Positions 20,179-28,292 of a DNA stretch of 64,000 nt are shown one piece after another. Position 1 is the stretch's first letter; each line of letters opens with the position of its first letter. The position numbers and the translations under genes were made by a program. This DNA is from Salinactinospora qingdaonensis (GTDB lineage Bacteria; Actinomycetota; Actinomycetes; Streptosporangiales; Streptosporangiaceae), in NCBI RefSeq assembly GCF_039539445.1, contig NZ_BAABDD010000003.1:124001-188000 (forward strand). The letters are read 5' to 3'. Under the pieces are notes generated by a model. That model saw nothing but the letters and a program-made list of their open reading frames with translations. It was not told where the DNA came from and did no database searches.

Positions 20179-22071
20179 TCACCTGACCCGGCGAACCTCA
20201 GGAGCCCGCACGGCGATGGGCACGCCAGGGAACTGGCCGAAGGGACCGGCGTCGAAGGTCAACGAGGTGACCTCCTCCGGTGGTGCCGGGAGGTAGAAGT
20301 AGCCATACATCGGCGTCTCGGCGGCGAGCGCCGTGGGGAAGGGGTGGGTACCGACGTTGGCCACAACCTCGTCGTGGCCCGGCCGCACCTCACGGTAGAT
20401 GGTGCCGTTGCCGGGGTCGATGGCGCTGAAGTCAGCGAAACCACCCCAGCGGTTGCCGAAGAAGCTCTCGGGGGTGGCGCCGAAATCCGCGCCGTTGTTG
20501 GTCAGCCGGAAGTTCGCGACGATGTAGGCCCCGTCGCGGTAGAACGGGAAGATATCGATGGTCCAGGGGCGCGCGTCGGGCGTGTCGTCGGTGCTGGCCG
20601 AGTAGACCGGGTCCTGGCCGTAGGTGCGGAACAGCCCGGCCGCACCGGCCTCGTCGGCCTCGGTACGGGCGATGTGTTGCTGGATCTCGGTGCCGTCCTC
20701 GTCCTCCTGCGGCCCTGCCGGCTGCGCGTCGTCGGCGCCCTCGGTGGCCGTCCCGGCGTCATCCTCCCCGGTGGCCTCAGTGGCGTCCTCACCACTGTCG
20801 TGCCGGTCAGGGGCCGCGACCGGATAGGAAATCTCCACCCGGCGGTTCTGCGCTCGCGCCCACGCCACTGTCTGTTCCCCGCGCGGCAGCGGGGCCTCGG
20901 CCGTTGTCTCCCCGTCGCCACTCTGTTCGTCCTGCTCCTCCTGCCGACCTTCCTGACTGTCGCTCTCGTCGCCCTCGTCGGTGTCGGCAGCGGCCGTGGC
21001 CTGCTCGCTTTCGACAACGGCGGGCTGGGCCGAGCCGACCCCTTCGACGGTGTAGGTGTGGTCGGCGGCGAGTTCGCGGGCGAGCAGGGCACGCACCGCC
21101 CCGGCTCGGGCGGCGGCAAGCTGGCGCCGCTCTTGGGCGTCCTGTCCCGTGCCGTCGGTGTGGCCGGTGATACGGATCGGGCCCTGGCCGGTAGCGGCAC
21201 GGTCGGCGATCCGGGCCACGACGTCGTCGAGCAGTTCGGCGGCCCGCTCGCTCAGCACGACCTCACCGCCCTCGAACAACACATCGGCGCGCAGCGTCAC
21301 CGCCTCCCGCCGGCTCGTGGCATCGCGGTCCTGGACAACATCCTCGGTGACGCCGTAAAGGTCCACGCCAGGGGCATCGCTGACGTCGAAGGGTTCGGCC
21401 CGCACCGGCAGCGTGACCTGTTCGCCCGCCGTGGGGCTGGGATCGGGGACGGCTGTGGGCGGGGTGGCGGGCTCGGCGACGTCTGTGACGGGGACCCCGC
21501 TGTATGCGCCGAAACTCCCCGGAACGTGCACGGTGATGCGCTCGGCATCGGCCGGAAGCGCCGGGAAGTAGACCGCGAGCTCGTAGGTGACGCCGGGCTG
21601 CCATGAGAAGCCGGCGGGAAACTGCGAGCCGCGGTGACTGTCGAGAGAGGTCCGACCCTCGGCGTGGACGACGTCGTAGCGGCGCTGCCCCACCGTGTCG
21701 ATGAGCTGAAACCCGCTCAGGGTGCCGTCGGCGGGGCCGCCCCCGGCGAACAGGTTCGTGCCCACCTGCGGCTCATCCTCCAAGCTGGTGACCAGCAGCC
21801 GCACCAGGGTGCGCTCAGGATGGCGCTCCACCGCCTCGACCTCCACGCGCGCATGCAGGTCCTGGCCAAGCCGGCCGGTGTAGCCCTCACGGACAAAAGG
21901 CCCCTCAGGCATGGGCGTACCGTCGTTGGAGAGGGCCTGTGCCACGACGGGCTCCTCGGTGGACTCTCCCCCTTTAGAGGTGCCGGGGGAGCCCGAGGCG
22001 GGAATGCACGCCGATGTGGCGAGGACCGTCATCCACGTCGTGAACGTGAGGGTGGTCTCGCGCAATCGCAT
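20179..22071 (-). CDS. OmpA-domain lipoprotein
   Basis: A 630-residue secreted protein. The ATG at 22071 starts a lipoprotein-like signal (MRLRETTLTFTTWMTVLATSAC, with Cys as the predicted lipidated residue and a slightly non-canonical TSA box). A beta-rich region follows, then the OmpA/MotB peptidoglycan-binding fold at about 245-425: LRADVLFEGGEVVLSERAAELL, then IRITGHTDGTGQDAQERRQLAAARAGAV, and NRRVEISYPV. Between the second and third blocks lies an acidic Asp/Glu/Gln insertion of about 60 residues. It should anchor to peptidoglycan outside the membrane. The role is unknown, and the gene is not in an obvious operon. Confidence 0.82.
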   Translation of the reverse strand: MRLRETTLTFTTWMTVLATSACIPASGSPGTSKGGESTEEPVVAQALSNDGTPMPEGPFVREGYTGRLGQDLHARVEVEAVERHPERTLVRLLVTSLEDEPQVGTNLFAGGGPADGTLSGFQLIDTVGQRRYDVVHAEGRTSLDSHRGSQFPAGFSWQPGVTYELAVYFPALPADAERITVHVPGSFGAYSGVPVTDVAEPATPPTAVPDPSPTAGEQVTLPVRAEPFDVSDAPGVDLYGVTEDVVQDRDATSRREAVTLRADVLFEGGEVVLSERAAELLDDVVARIADRAATGQGPIRITGHTDGTGQDAQERRQLAAARAGAVRALLARELAADHTYTVEGVGSAQPAVVESEQATAAADTDEGDESDSQEGRQEEQDEQSGDGETTAEAPLPRGEQTVAWARAQNRRVEISYPVAAPDRHDSGEDATEATGEDDAGTATEGADDAQPAGPQEDEDGTEIQQHIARTEADEAGAAGLFRTYGQDPVYSASTDDTPDARPWTIDIFPFYRDGAYIVANFRLTNNGADFGATPESFFGNRWGGFADFSAIDPGNGTIYREVRPGHDEVVANVGTHPFPTALAAETPMYGYFYLPAPPEEVTSLTFDAGPFGQFPGVPIAVRAPEVRRVR

Positions 22072-22304
22072 GGGGTTTCTGGCTCCACAGGGGTCGGAAA
22101 CCGGCCCCGAAAGCCCGGAGCCGGTGCCCTGTATTCGACGCACGCCCCACGACATCGGTTCCCGCGGGCGCGCAACCGAGCACGGGGCGGCCGGGGGTGG
22201 GCGGGAGAGCGTTGTGCTTCCCCGCCCACCGACACGGTCGGTTCATCGAGAGCGTACCGTGCCGCACTGTCACTGGTGCCCCGCCAAGCCCCGGCTCGGG
22301 CGGT

Positions 22305-23666
22305 TCACCCCCACGCCAGCGCGACCGTCTCCGGGTCGGCCAGCACCGTGCCCACGTCCCGCAGCACAGCGGAGCCCAACTCGCCGTCGACCATGCGGTG
22401 GTCGAACGACAGCGACAGCGTGGTGACCTTGCGCACAGCCAACTCCCCCTCGTGGACCCAAGGCATGTCGCGGATCTGCCCGAAAGCCAGGATCGCCGCC
22501 TCGCCGGGGTTGAGGATGGGAGTGCCGGCGTCGACGCCGAACACCCCGACATTGGTGATGGTGATGGTGCCACCGGTCATGTCGGCGGGGGTGGTCTTGC
22601 CCGCGCGAGCGGTTTCGGTGAGCTCGTTGAGTCGCCCGGCCAACTCCGGCAGCGGCTTGCGGTCGGCGTCTTTGATGTTGGGAACGACGAGACCGCGGTG
22701 GGTGGCCGCCGCAACCCCGAGATTGACGTAGCGCTTGACCACGATCTCCTGAGCTTCCTCGTCCCAGGAGGCGTTGATCTCGGGATGGCGGCGCACCGCC
22801 ATCAGCAGGGCGCGCGCCACCAACAGCAAGGGGGACACGCGGACCTCGGCGAACTCGGGGCGCTCGCGGAGCTTGGCCACGGCATGGACCGTGTTGGTGA
22901 CGTCGACTTGCAAGAACTCGGTCACGTGCGGCGCGGTGAACGCGCTGCCGGCCACGGCCGTGGCCGTGTGTTTGCGCACTCCCTTGATCGGGATGCGCTC
23001 CTCCAACGGCGGGGCGGCCGCCGGCGGCGCCTGCTCGGCTTCGGGGGGAGCGGACGGTGCCGGTTCCGCTTGGGGGACGGCCTCCTGCCGGCTGGCGCGG
23101 CGCACATCGTCACGGGTGACGGTGCCACCCGCTCCTGTGGGCGACACGCTGTGCAGGTCGACCCCGAGGTCTTTGGCGAGTTTGCGCACGGGCGGCTTGG
23201 CCGCCACCGGCTCGCGACCGCCGTTGACCGGAGGCGGGGGCGCGGACGTGGCCGGAGCTGGTCTCTTGCGCGCCCTGCGGCGGGTGGCTCCCGCCTTGAC
23301 ACCGTAGCCGACCAGAACGGGCTGCCTGCTGTCGCTCTCCGCTGGGCTGTCTTGGGAGGGGGGAGCGCCGGATTCAGCCGGTTGCGCGGCCTCGGTGTCG
23401 GTGCCGGCGGTCTCGCCGCCGGTGTCGATCTGCAAGAGGGGGGTTCCCACGGCGACCGTGGTGCCGGCCTCGACGAGCAGCTCGGTCACTGTGCCCGCGT
23501 AGGGGCTGGGCAGCTCCACGGCCGCTTTGGCGGTCTCGATCTCGCACACGATCTGGTTGACGGCGATCTCGTCACCGGGCTGGACGTTCCAGGAAAGCAC
23601 TTCGGCTTCGGTCAGCCCCTCCCCCACGTCGGGGAGTCGGAACTGGTGCACACCGTTTCGAGTCAT
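22305..23666 (-). CDS. 2-oxoacid dehydrogenase E2 (dihydrolipoamide acyltransferase)
   Basis: A 453-residue acyltransferase. One N-terminal lipoyl domain carries the lipoyl lysine in CEIETAKAAVELPSPYAG (about residue 48). An E3-binding domain (AAKPPVRKLAKDLGVDLHSVSPTGAGGTVTRDDV, about 160-195) is joined by Ala/Pro linkers. The catalytic domain ends with the active-site motif SFDHRMVDGELGS (about 425). It transfers the acyl group from E1 to CoA. It is the third gene of the E1alpha-E1beta-E2 operon. The substrate (branched-chain 2-oxoacid or pyruvate) is not certain; the single lipoyl domain and split E1 favour the branched-chain type. Confidence 0.93.
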   Translation of the reverse strand: MTRNGVHQFRLPDVGEGLTEAEVLSWNVQPGDEIAVNQIVCEIETAKAAVELPSPYAGTVTELLVEAGTTVAVGTPLLQIDTGGETAGTDTEAAQPAESGAPPSQDSPAESDSRQPVLVGYGVKAGATRRRARKRPAPATSAPPPPVNGGREPVAAKPPVRKLAKDLGVDLHSVSPTGAGGTVTRDDVRRASRQEAVPQAEPAPSAPPEAEQAPPAAAPPLEERIPIKGVRKHTATAVAGSAFTAPHVTEFLQVDVTNTVHAVAKLRERPEFAEVRVSPLLLVARALLMAVRRHPEINASWDEEAQEIVVKRYVNLGVAAATHRGLVVPNIKDADRKPLPELAGRLNELTETARAGKTTPADMTGGTITITNVGVFGVDAGTPILNPGEAAILAFGQIRDMPWVHEGELAVRKVTTLSLSFDHRMVDGELGSAVLRDVGTVLADPETVALAWG

Positions 23667-23690
23667 CTGTCGCGATCACCTGGCTCTAAG

Positions 23691-24674
23691 CTAGTACGCC
23701 CACGCGCGGTCGACGCCGTCGAGAACACGGTCAAGATCAGGCAGGTAGTGCTCCTCCAGCCGGGAAGGCGGGTAGGGCGTGTCGAACCCGCTGATCCGGA
23801 TGACGGGGGCCTCCAGGTGGTAGAAGCAGGCTTCGGTGACGCGCGCCGCGATCTCTGCGCCGATGCCGTTGCTCAACGGCGCCTCGTGGGCGACCACCAG
23901 GCGACCGGTACGCCGCACCGAAGCGAAAACGGTGTCGTAATCTACCGGCGACAGCGAACGCACGTCGATGACCTCGATGGAGCGCTCGTCGTCGGCCTCG
24001 GCGGCCTGTAGGGCGGTGGTGACCATAGCACCGTAGGCCACGAGTGTGACGTCCTCGCCCGGACGGGCCACCCGCGCCGCACCCATGGGTGTGGCACTGC
24101 CGGGGTCGGCGTCGGTGGCGACCTCGGCCTTGTCCCAGTAGCGGCGCTTGGGTTCAAAGAAGACGACCGGATCTTCACAGGTGATGGCCTGCTGGATCAT
24201 CCAGTAGGCGTCTTGGGGCGTGGCCACGGATACCACGCGCAGCCCGGCGGTGTGGACGAAGTAGGCCTCGGGCGACTCGCTGTGGTGCTCGACGGCGCCG
24301 ATGCCACCGCCATAGGGGATGCGCAGCACGACCGGCATGGGCAACCGGCCGGCGGAACGGTAGTGCATCTTGGCGAGTTGCGTGAAGGTCTGGTTGGTGG
24401 CGGGGAAGAAGAACCCGTCGAACTGGATCTCGCACACCGGTCGGTAGCCGCGCATCGCCAAGCCGATAGCGGTGCCGAGGATGCTCGACTCGGCGAGGGG
24501 GGTGTCGATGACGCGATCGGCACCGAAGTCCTTGTAGAGCCCGTCGGTGACCCGGAACACCCCGCCCAGTTTGCCGATGTCCTCACCCATGACGAGGACC
24601 TTGGGGTCGGCCTCCATGGCGCGCCGCAACCCCTCGTTGACAGCCTTACCGATGGTCAGTTGCGTGCCCGTCAT
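23691..24674 (-). CDS. 2-oxoacid dehydrogenase E1 component, beta subunit
   Basis: A 327-residue transketolase-like subunit, starting MTGTQLTIGKAVNEGLRRAMEADPKVLVMGEDIGKLGGVFRVTDGL. Family blocks include DTPLAESSILGTAIGLAMRGYRPVCEIQFDGF, the VLRIPYGGGIGAVEHHSES loop that closes the active site, and the C-terminal IRISGFDTPYPPSRLEEHYLPDLDRVL. It forms an alpha2-beta2 tetramer with the product of the gene 2 bp upstream. Its start lies 24 bp before that of E2 in transcription order, consistent with one mRNA. Confidence 0.95.
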   Translation of the reverse strand: MTGTQLTIGKAVNEGLRRAMEADPKVLVMGEDIGKLGGVFRVTDGLYKDFGADRVIDTPLAESSILGTAIGLAMRGYRPVCEIQFDGFFFPATNQTFTQLAKMHYRSAGRLPMPVVLRIPYGGGIGAVEHHSESPEAYFVHTAGLRVVSVATPQDAYWMIQQAITCEDPVVFFEPKRRYWDKAEVATDADPGSATPMGAARVARPGEDVTLVAYGAMVTTALQAAEADDERSIEVIDVRSLSPVDYDTVFASVRRTGRLVVAHEAPLSNGIGAEIAARVTEACFYHLEAPVIRISGFDTPYPPSRLEEHYLPDLDRVLDGVDRAWAY

Positions 24675-24676
24675 GC

Positions 24677-25786
24677 TTACTGTCCCCCTTCCGCGTCGGC
24701 GCCCTCGAAGGAGGCGAGATAGTCGGCGAACTCGGCTCGCTGACGGTCGATGTGGATGTTGGGTTCGGCGTAGACATCGCGGAAGATGTCCAGCGGGCTG
24801 GGCTCGGGCAGGGAGTGACAGTCGGCGCGCACCGTCTCTCCCAGTTTCTCGGCCTCGTCGTCGACCGTGGCGAAAAACGTGTCGTCAGCGATGCCGTTGT
24901 TGGTCAGGAACGTGCGCAGCCGCAGGATGGGGTCTTTGCGCTTCCACTCCTCCAGCTCGGCGGTGACCCGGTAACGAGTGGGGTCATCGGAGGTGGTGTG
25001 GGCACCCATGCGGTAGGTGAAGGCCTCGACCAGAGTCGGTCCCTGCCCCTCGCGCGCTTGCTGGAGCACTGCTCGCGTGACGGCCAGCGAGGCGAAAACG
25101 TCGTTGCCGTCGATGCGCAGCCCGGGGAAACCGAACCCCGCGGCACGCTGGTAGAGGGGGACGCGGGTCTGGCGTTCGGAGGGTTCGGAGATGGCCCACT
25201 GGTTGTTCTGGCAGAAGAACACGACGGGGGCGTTGGTGATGGCCGCGTAGTTGAACGCCTCATTGGTGTCGCCTTGGCTGGTGGCGCCATCGCCGAAGTA
25301 GACGATGACCGCGCTGCCGTCCTCACCGAGTTCACCGTCACGCTGGATGCCCATGGCATAGCCGGTGGCGTGCAGCGTCTGGCTACCAATGACGATCGTG
25401 TAGAGGTGGAAGTTGTGCTCGTGGGGGTCCCAGCCGCCGTTGGTCACTCCCCGGAACAGGGCGAGTATGTTGCGGGGCTCGATCCCCCGGCACCAGGCCA
25501 CGCCGTGTTCCCGATAAGAGGGGAAGGCCATGTCGTTGGGGCGCATGGCACGGCTGGAGCCGATCTGAGCGGCTTCCTGACCCAACAGCGAGGCCCATAG
25601 GCCCAATTCACCGTGGCGCTGAAGGGCAACCGCTTCGGTGTCGAGGCGCCGTACCAGTACGAGGTCTCGGTAGAGCCCGCGCATCTCCTCATCGCCGATG
25701 TCGAGCGGATAGTCGGGATGCTCGCGTAGCTCACCTGTCGGGGTCAGAAGCTGAATAAGCTCCGGTTCCTCATGAGTGACGGACAC
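24677..25786 (-). CDS. 2-oxoacid dehydrogenase E1 component, alpha subunit
   Basis: A 369-residue thiamine diphosphate-dependent decarboxylase subunit. The ThDP motif is GDGATSQGDTNEAFNYAAITNAPVVFFCQNN (about 170-200). The active-site loop includes MGAHTTSDDPTRYR, and the N-terminal block LWASLLGQEAAQIGSSRAMRPNDMAFPSYREHG matches BkdA/PdhA proteins of actinomycetes. The GTG at 25786 is chosen because GAGGAG lies 6 bases upstream; the frame stays open 42 codons further without a ribosome site. It is first gene of the operon. The upstream region carries nested inverted repeats that may be regulatory. Confidence 0.93.
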   Translation of the reverse strand: MSVTHEEPELIQLLTPTGELREHPDYPLDIGDEEMRGLYRDLVLVRRLDTEAVALQRHGELGLWASLLGQEAAQIGSSRAMRPNDMAFPSYREHGVAWCRGIEPRNILALFRGVTNGGWDPHEHNFHLYTIVIGSQTLHATGYAMGIQRDGELGEDGSAVIVYFGDGATSQGDTNEAFNYAAITNAPVVFFCQNNQWAISEPSERQTRVPLYQRAAGFGFPGLRIDGNDVFASLAVTRAVLQQAREGQGPTLVEAFTYRMGAHTTSDDPTRYRVTAELEEWKRKDPILRLRTFLTNNGIADDTFFATVDDEAEKLGETVRADCHSLPEPSPLDIFRDVYAEPNIHIDRQRAEFADYLASFEGADAEGGQ

Positions 25787-26189
25787 GTGTCGCTCCTCGG
25801 GTTTTAGGGCCGACGTAACGGGGTGTCGTTGGTCGGCGGCTATCCGCCCGCTCACCCGGGGTAACGGGTCTGAGTGGGCGCCCCTTTGCGCCATCGTGAC
25901 AGACCTCACCATAGGCAGCGCAAGACCCCACTCCCCTTATTCGCCGCTGGCTTCATCATCCCCAAGAAAAACGAAAGCGCAAGTAACAGGTCTTCCTATC
26001 TTTTACAAGGACATCCAACGAAAAAGTTGGTCGACCAAGGAAGACGGCAGCGGCGCGCGGCAGTGCGGGTCGTCGGAGCCGATGGTGTCAACGTGGTGGC
26101 ATAGCCAGTCGAAGAAGCGAGATGAGACGCTCGGCAACGGTTACCAAACGTGACGAGGAACGGTCCGCTACGGGGACCGGAGCAACGCT
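25787..26189. promoter_or_regulatory. leader/promoter region of the E1-E2 operon with nested inverted repeats
   Basis: 403 bp, visibly richer in A+T than the genes around it. GTCTTCC (25990-25996) pairs with GGAAGAC (26039-26045). Inside lie CCAAC-GAAAAA-GTTGG (26015-26030) and the perfect 12-bp palindrome TTGGTCGACCAA (26027-26038). This could be an operator cluster, for example for an Lrp-type regulator (inference), or an RNA structure in the operon leader. No gene is supported. Confidence 0.45.
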
Positions 26190-26798
26190 CTAGACCTCTG
26201 CGGCAGAGGTGCGGCTGGGGCGACGCGCGTAGTCGGCCAGCAGCTCACGTAGTTGCCGACGGGCCCGATGGAGCCGGGACATAACCGTCCCCAGCGGGGT
26301 TTCCATAAGCGAGGCGGCCTCCTTGTAGGAGTACCCCTCGATGTCGATCAAGTAGACGACCAGCCGGAACTCCTCTGGAATCCGGGCAAGGGCGCGCCGG
26401 ATGGCCATGTCGGGGAGCCGGTCCATGACCTCTGCCTCGGCGGAGCGGGAGCCTGTAGAGGCGTGGGTGTCGGCCGCGGCAAGCTGCCAGTCCTTGATCT
26501 CGTCGGTCATCTCCTGGCGCGGCTCGCGCTGCTTCTTACGGTACCCGTTGATGAAGGTGTTGGTAAGGATTCGGTAAAGCCAGGCCCGCAGGTTGGTACC
26601 GGCACGGAATTGGTGGAAACTCGCGAAGGCCTTCGCGAAGGTCTCCTGCACCAGGTCTTCGGCGTCGGCGGAATTGCGGGTCATCCGCAGCGCCATGGGG
26701 TAGAGCTGGTCGGCGTAGGGTGTGACAGCCGTGACGAAGTCCGTGTTCCCGGTCTCCTCTCCAGGCTCAGAGGCTCGGTCAAGTTCGATGGTCGTCAA
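26190..26798 (-). CDS. ECF sigma factor, SigR/SigH-like (thiol-oxidative stress)
   Basis: A 202-residue ECF sigma factor. Region 2 reads YPMALRMTRNSADAEDLVQETFAKAFASFHQFRAGTNLRAWLYRILTNTFINGYRKKQREPRQ, nearly identical in pattern to Streptomyces SigR and mycobacterial SigH. Region 4 is LARIPEEFRLVVYLIDIEGYSYKEAASLMETPLGTVMSRLHRARRQL. The TTG at 26798 is supported by TAGGGGGA five to six bases upstream. SigR regulons handle disulfide stress. The anti-sigma gene rsrA, normally immediately downstream, is absent: the next 400 bp is non-coding and is followed by the E1alpha gene. Confidence 0.88.
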   Translation of the reverse strand: MTTIELDRASEPGEETGNTDFVTAVTPYADQLYPMALRMTRNSADAEDLVQETFAKAFASFHQFRAGTNLRAWLYRILTNTFINGYRKKQREPRQEMTDEIKDWQLAAADTHASTGSRSAEAEVMDRLPDMAIRRALARIPEEFRLVVYLIDIEGYSYKEAASLMETPLGTVMSRLHRARRQLRELLADYARRPSRTSAAEV

Positions 26799-27261
26799 AA
26801 TTTCCCCCTAAGGACGACCGTGGGATCGCTACCATATGGATAGACGCAGAAAAGGGCATCCCATGATGACAGGGGCAGGAGTGACACGTGTCACTGGCTG
26901 CCTCTCCTCGCCGGTAGCCAGCGCCACAACTCGGGCGAGAGCGGGCTTCCCGTGCCTCGTGCGGCCCTGTGACCACCTCACTGTGCCGCTGCCCACTACG
27001 CCGCGATCCATTCTTTCCCGCCCGCCGCCATGGGTAACGATACGCAACAACCGCCGTAGGGGCCTAGCCGCTTCCACAAGGCACCGGTGCGAGGATGAAC
27101 CAGGCGGCACGCGAGCGCATCGAGCACATCCAGCGTCGCGGCGGCACCCAGCGGTGCCGTAGGGTTCTTGCTGCTTTCCCGCGTGGGGAGCACACCCGCT
27201 TACCGGTCAGTGCGGCCAAGCACGGATGCGCAGCGCACCAGCGACACCAGTGGAGGAACCC
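26799..27261. other. intergenic region; 16-bp palindrome at 26880-26895
   Basis: 463 bp between the sigma factor gene (minus) and purS (plus). AGTGACACGTGTCACT at 26880-26895 is a perfect palindrome about 80 bp upstream of the sigma factor start and is a candidate operator. I do not find a GGAAT-type SigR autoregulatory -35 element here. No gene is supported. Confidence 0.5.
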
Positions 27262-27504
27262 GTGGCCCGCGTCATCGTGGACGTCATGCTCAAACCCGAA
27301 ATCCTGGACCCCCAGGGGCAGGCGATCGTGGGCGCCTGCCAGCGGCTGGGCTTCTCGGGGGTCTCCCATGTCCGACAGGGCAAACGGTTCGAGGTGGATG
27401 TCGAGGGCGAAGTCGACGACGCCAAGCTGGCTGACGTACGCCGCCTAGCCGAGACCCTGCTGGCCAACCCGGTCATCGAGGACTTTGAAGTGCACGTGGA
27501 ATAA
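27262..27504 (+). CDS. purS: phosphoribosylformylglycinamidine synthase subunit PurS
   Basis: An 80-residue PurS starting with GTG (VARVIVDVMLKPEILDPQGQ), with GAGGAA just upstream at good spacing. The family block QRLGFSGVSHVRQGKRFEVDVEG and the closing VIEDFEVHVE are complete. PurS bridges PurL and PurQ in the FGAM synthase complex of purine synthesis. In most actinomycetes purQ follows directly. Here about 790 bp, including an ATPase-domain gene, separates purS from purQ. Confidence 0.95.
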   Translation: MARVIVDVMLKPEILDPQGQAIVGACQRLGFSGVSHVRQGKRFEVDVEGEVDDAKLADVRRLAETLLANPVIEDFEVHVE

Positions 27505-27712
27505 CCCCCGGTCCTCGGTTCCACACCCCCAGGGACACCGGCCTCTCGCCAGAGTCAGAACTGCCGACGAGACATCGGACACGCTAAGCCCTGTGATACC
27601 GGGAAAAACGCGCCGCGAGACATGGCCACATGTGGTTACGCTATTCAACCCGGTTTCGGACAATGCGCGAGGGGAACCCTCTGTATTGTATCGATGGCTG
27701 TGGGGGCGACCG

Positions 27713-28159
27713 ATGGACGTGAGATTCTCAATCGCGCTGCCTCGGGAAGCGTACACGGTTCCCGTGACCCGCGAATTCATCGGCGGAGCACTTCGTACTC
27801 ACGGGGTATGCGCTGATTGCCTTACCGATATTTTGCTGGCCTGTTCCGAGGCGTGTGCGAATGTCATCGACCACGGTGCCCCTGCCCCCCACTATGAAGT
27901 ATCAACACGAATTCGAAGTGAATTTTGTACCCTTCGTGTGATCAATACCGGTACCGGTTTCAACGCCGATGAGGTCCCCCTCCCCGGCCCCGAATCGGAG
28001 GCGGGCAGGGGAATTCTCTTGATGCGGGAACTCATGGACCGGGTCACCTTCACCCAACTGCCCGGCGGAGGCACGGCCGTACACCTGGACAAGCACCTGC
28101 GGTGCGCCCCGCTGTCGCGCGTACCCCAGCAGCGCGCATGGACCGCGGTGCCGTGCTGA
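27713..28159 (+). CDS. ATP-binding protein, RsbW/SpoIIAB-like (HATPase domain)
   Basis: A 148-residue protein starting MDVRFSIALPREAYTVPVTREFIGGALRTHG. The N-box of the GHKL ATPase fold reads LLACSEACANVIDHGAP (about 45-61). The G1 box is degenerate (INTGTGFNADEV in place of DxGxG), and the G2 region is SEAGRGILLMRELMDRVTF. Such single-domain ATPases are usually anti-sigma factor kinases or their regulators in actinomycetes. The start follows GTGGGGG at good spacing; the frame is open 76 codons upstream but without domain or ribosome site. Base composition is less GC-rich than its neighbours, suggesting later insertion between purS and purQ (inference). The sigma partner is unknown. Confidence 0.82.
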   Translation: MDVRFSIALPREAYTVPVTREFIGGALRTHGVCADCLTDILLACSEACANVIDHGAPAPHYEVSTRIRSEFCTLRVINTGTGFNADEVPLPGPESEAGRGILLMRELMDRVTFTQLPGGGTAVHLDKHLRCAPLSRVPQQRAWTAVPC

Positions 28160-28292
28160 GCAGGACCGCACCGCCGGACGACACCGCGCGACGAGCCAGC
28201 GGGTAACCTCGGGGGCGGATGAGCTGTTCGGGGACGGCCGCGCTCGCGCGTCGCCCCCACTGTTGCACCTTCACGACATACGGAGAGTCCTC

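Noticed and set aside
22197..24011. Long plus-strand frame opposite the E2 and E1beta genes
   Set aside because: It spans two unrelated real genes on the other strand, as chance shadows do.
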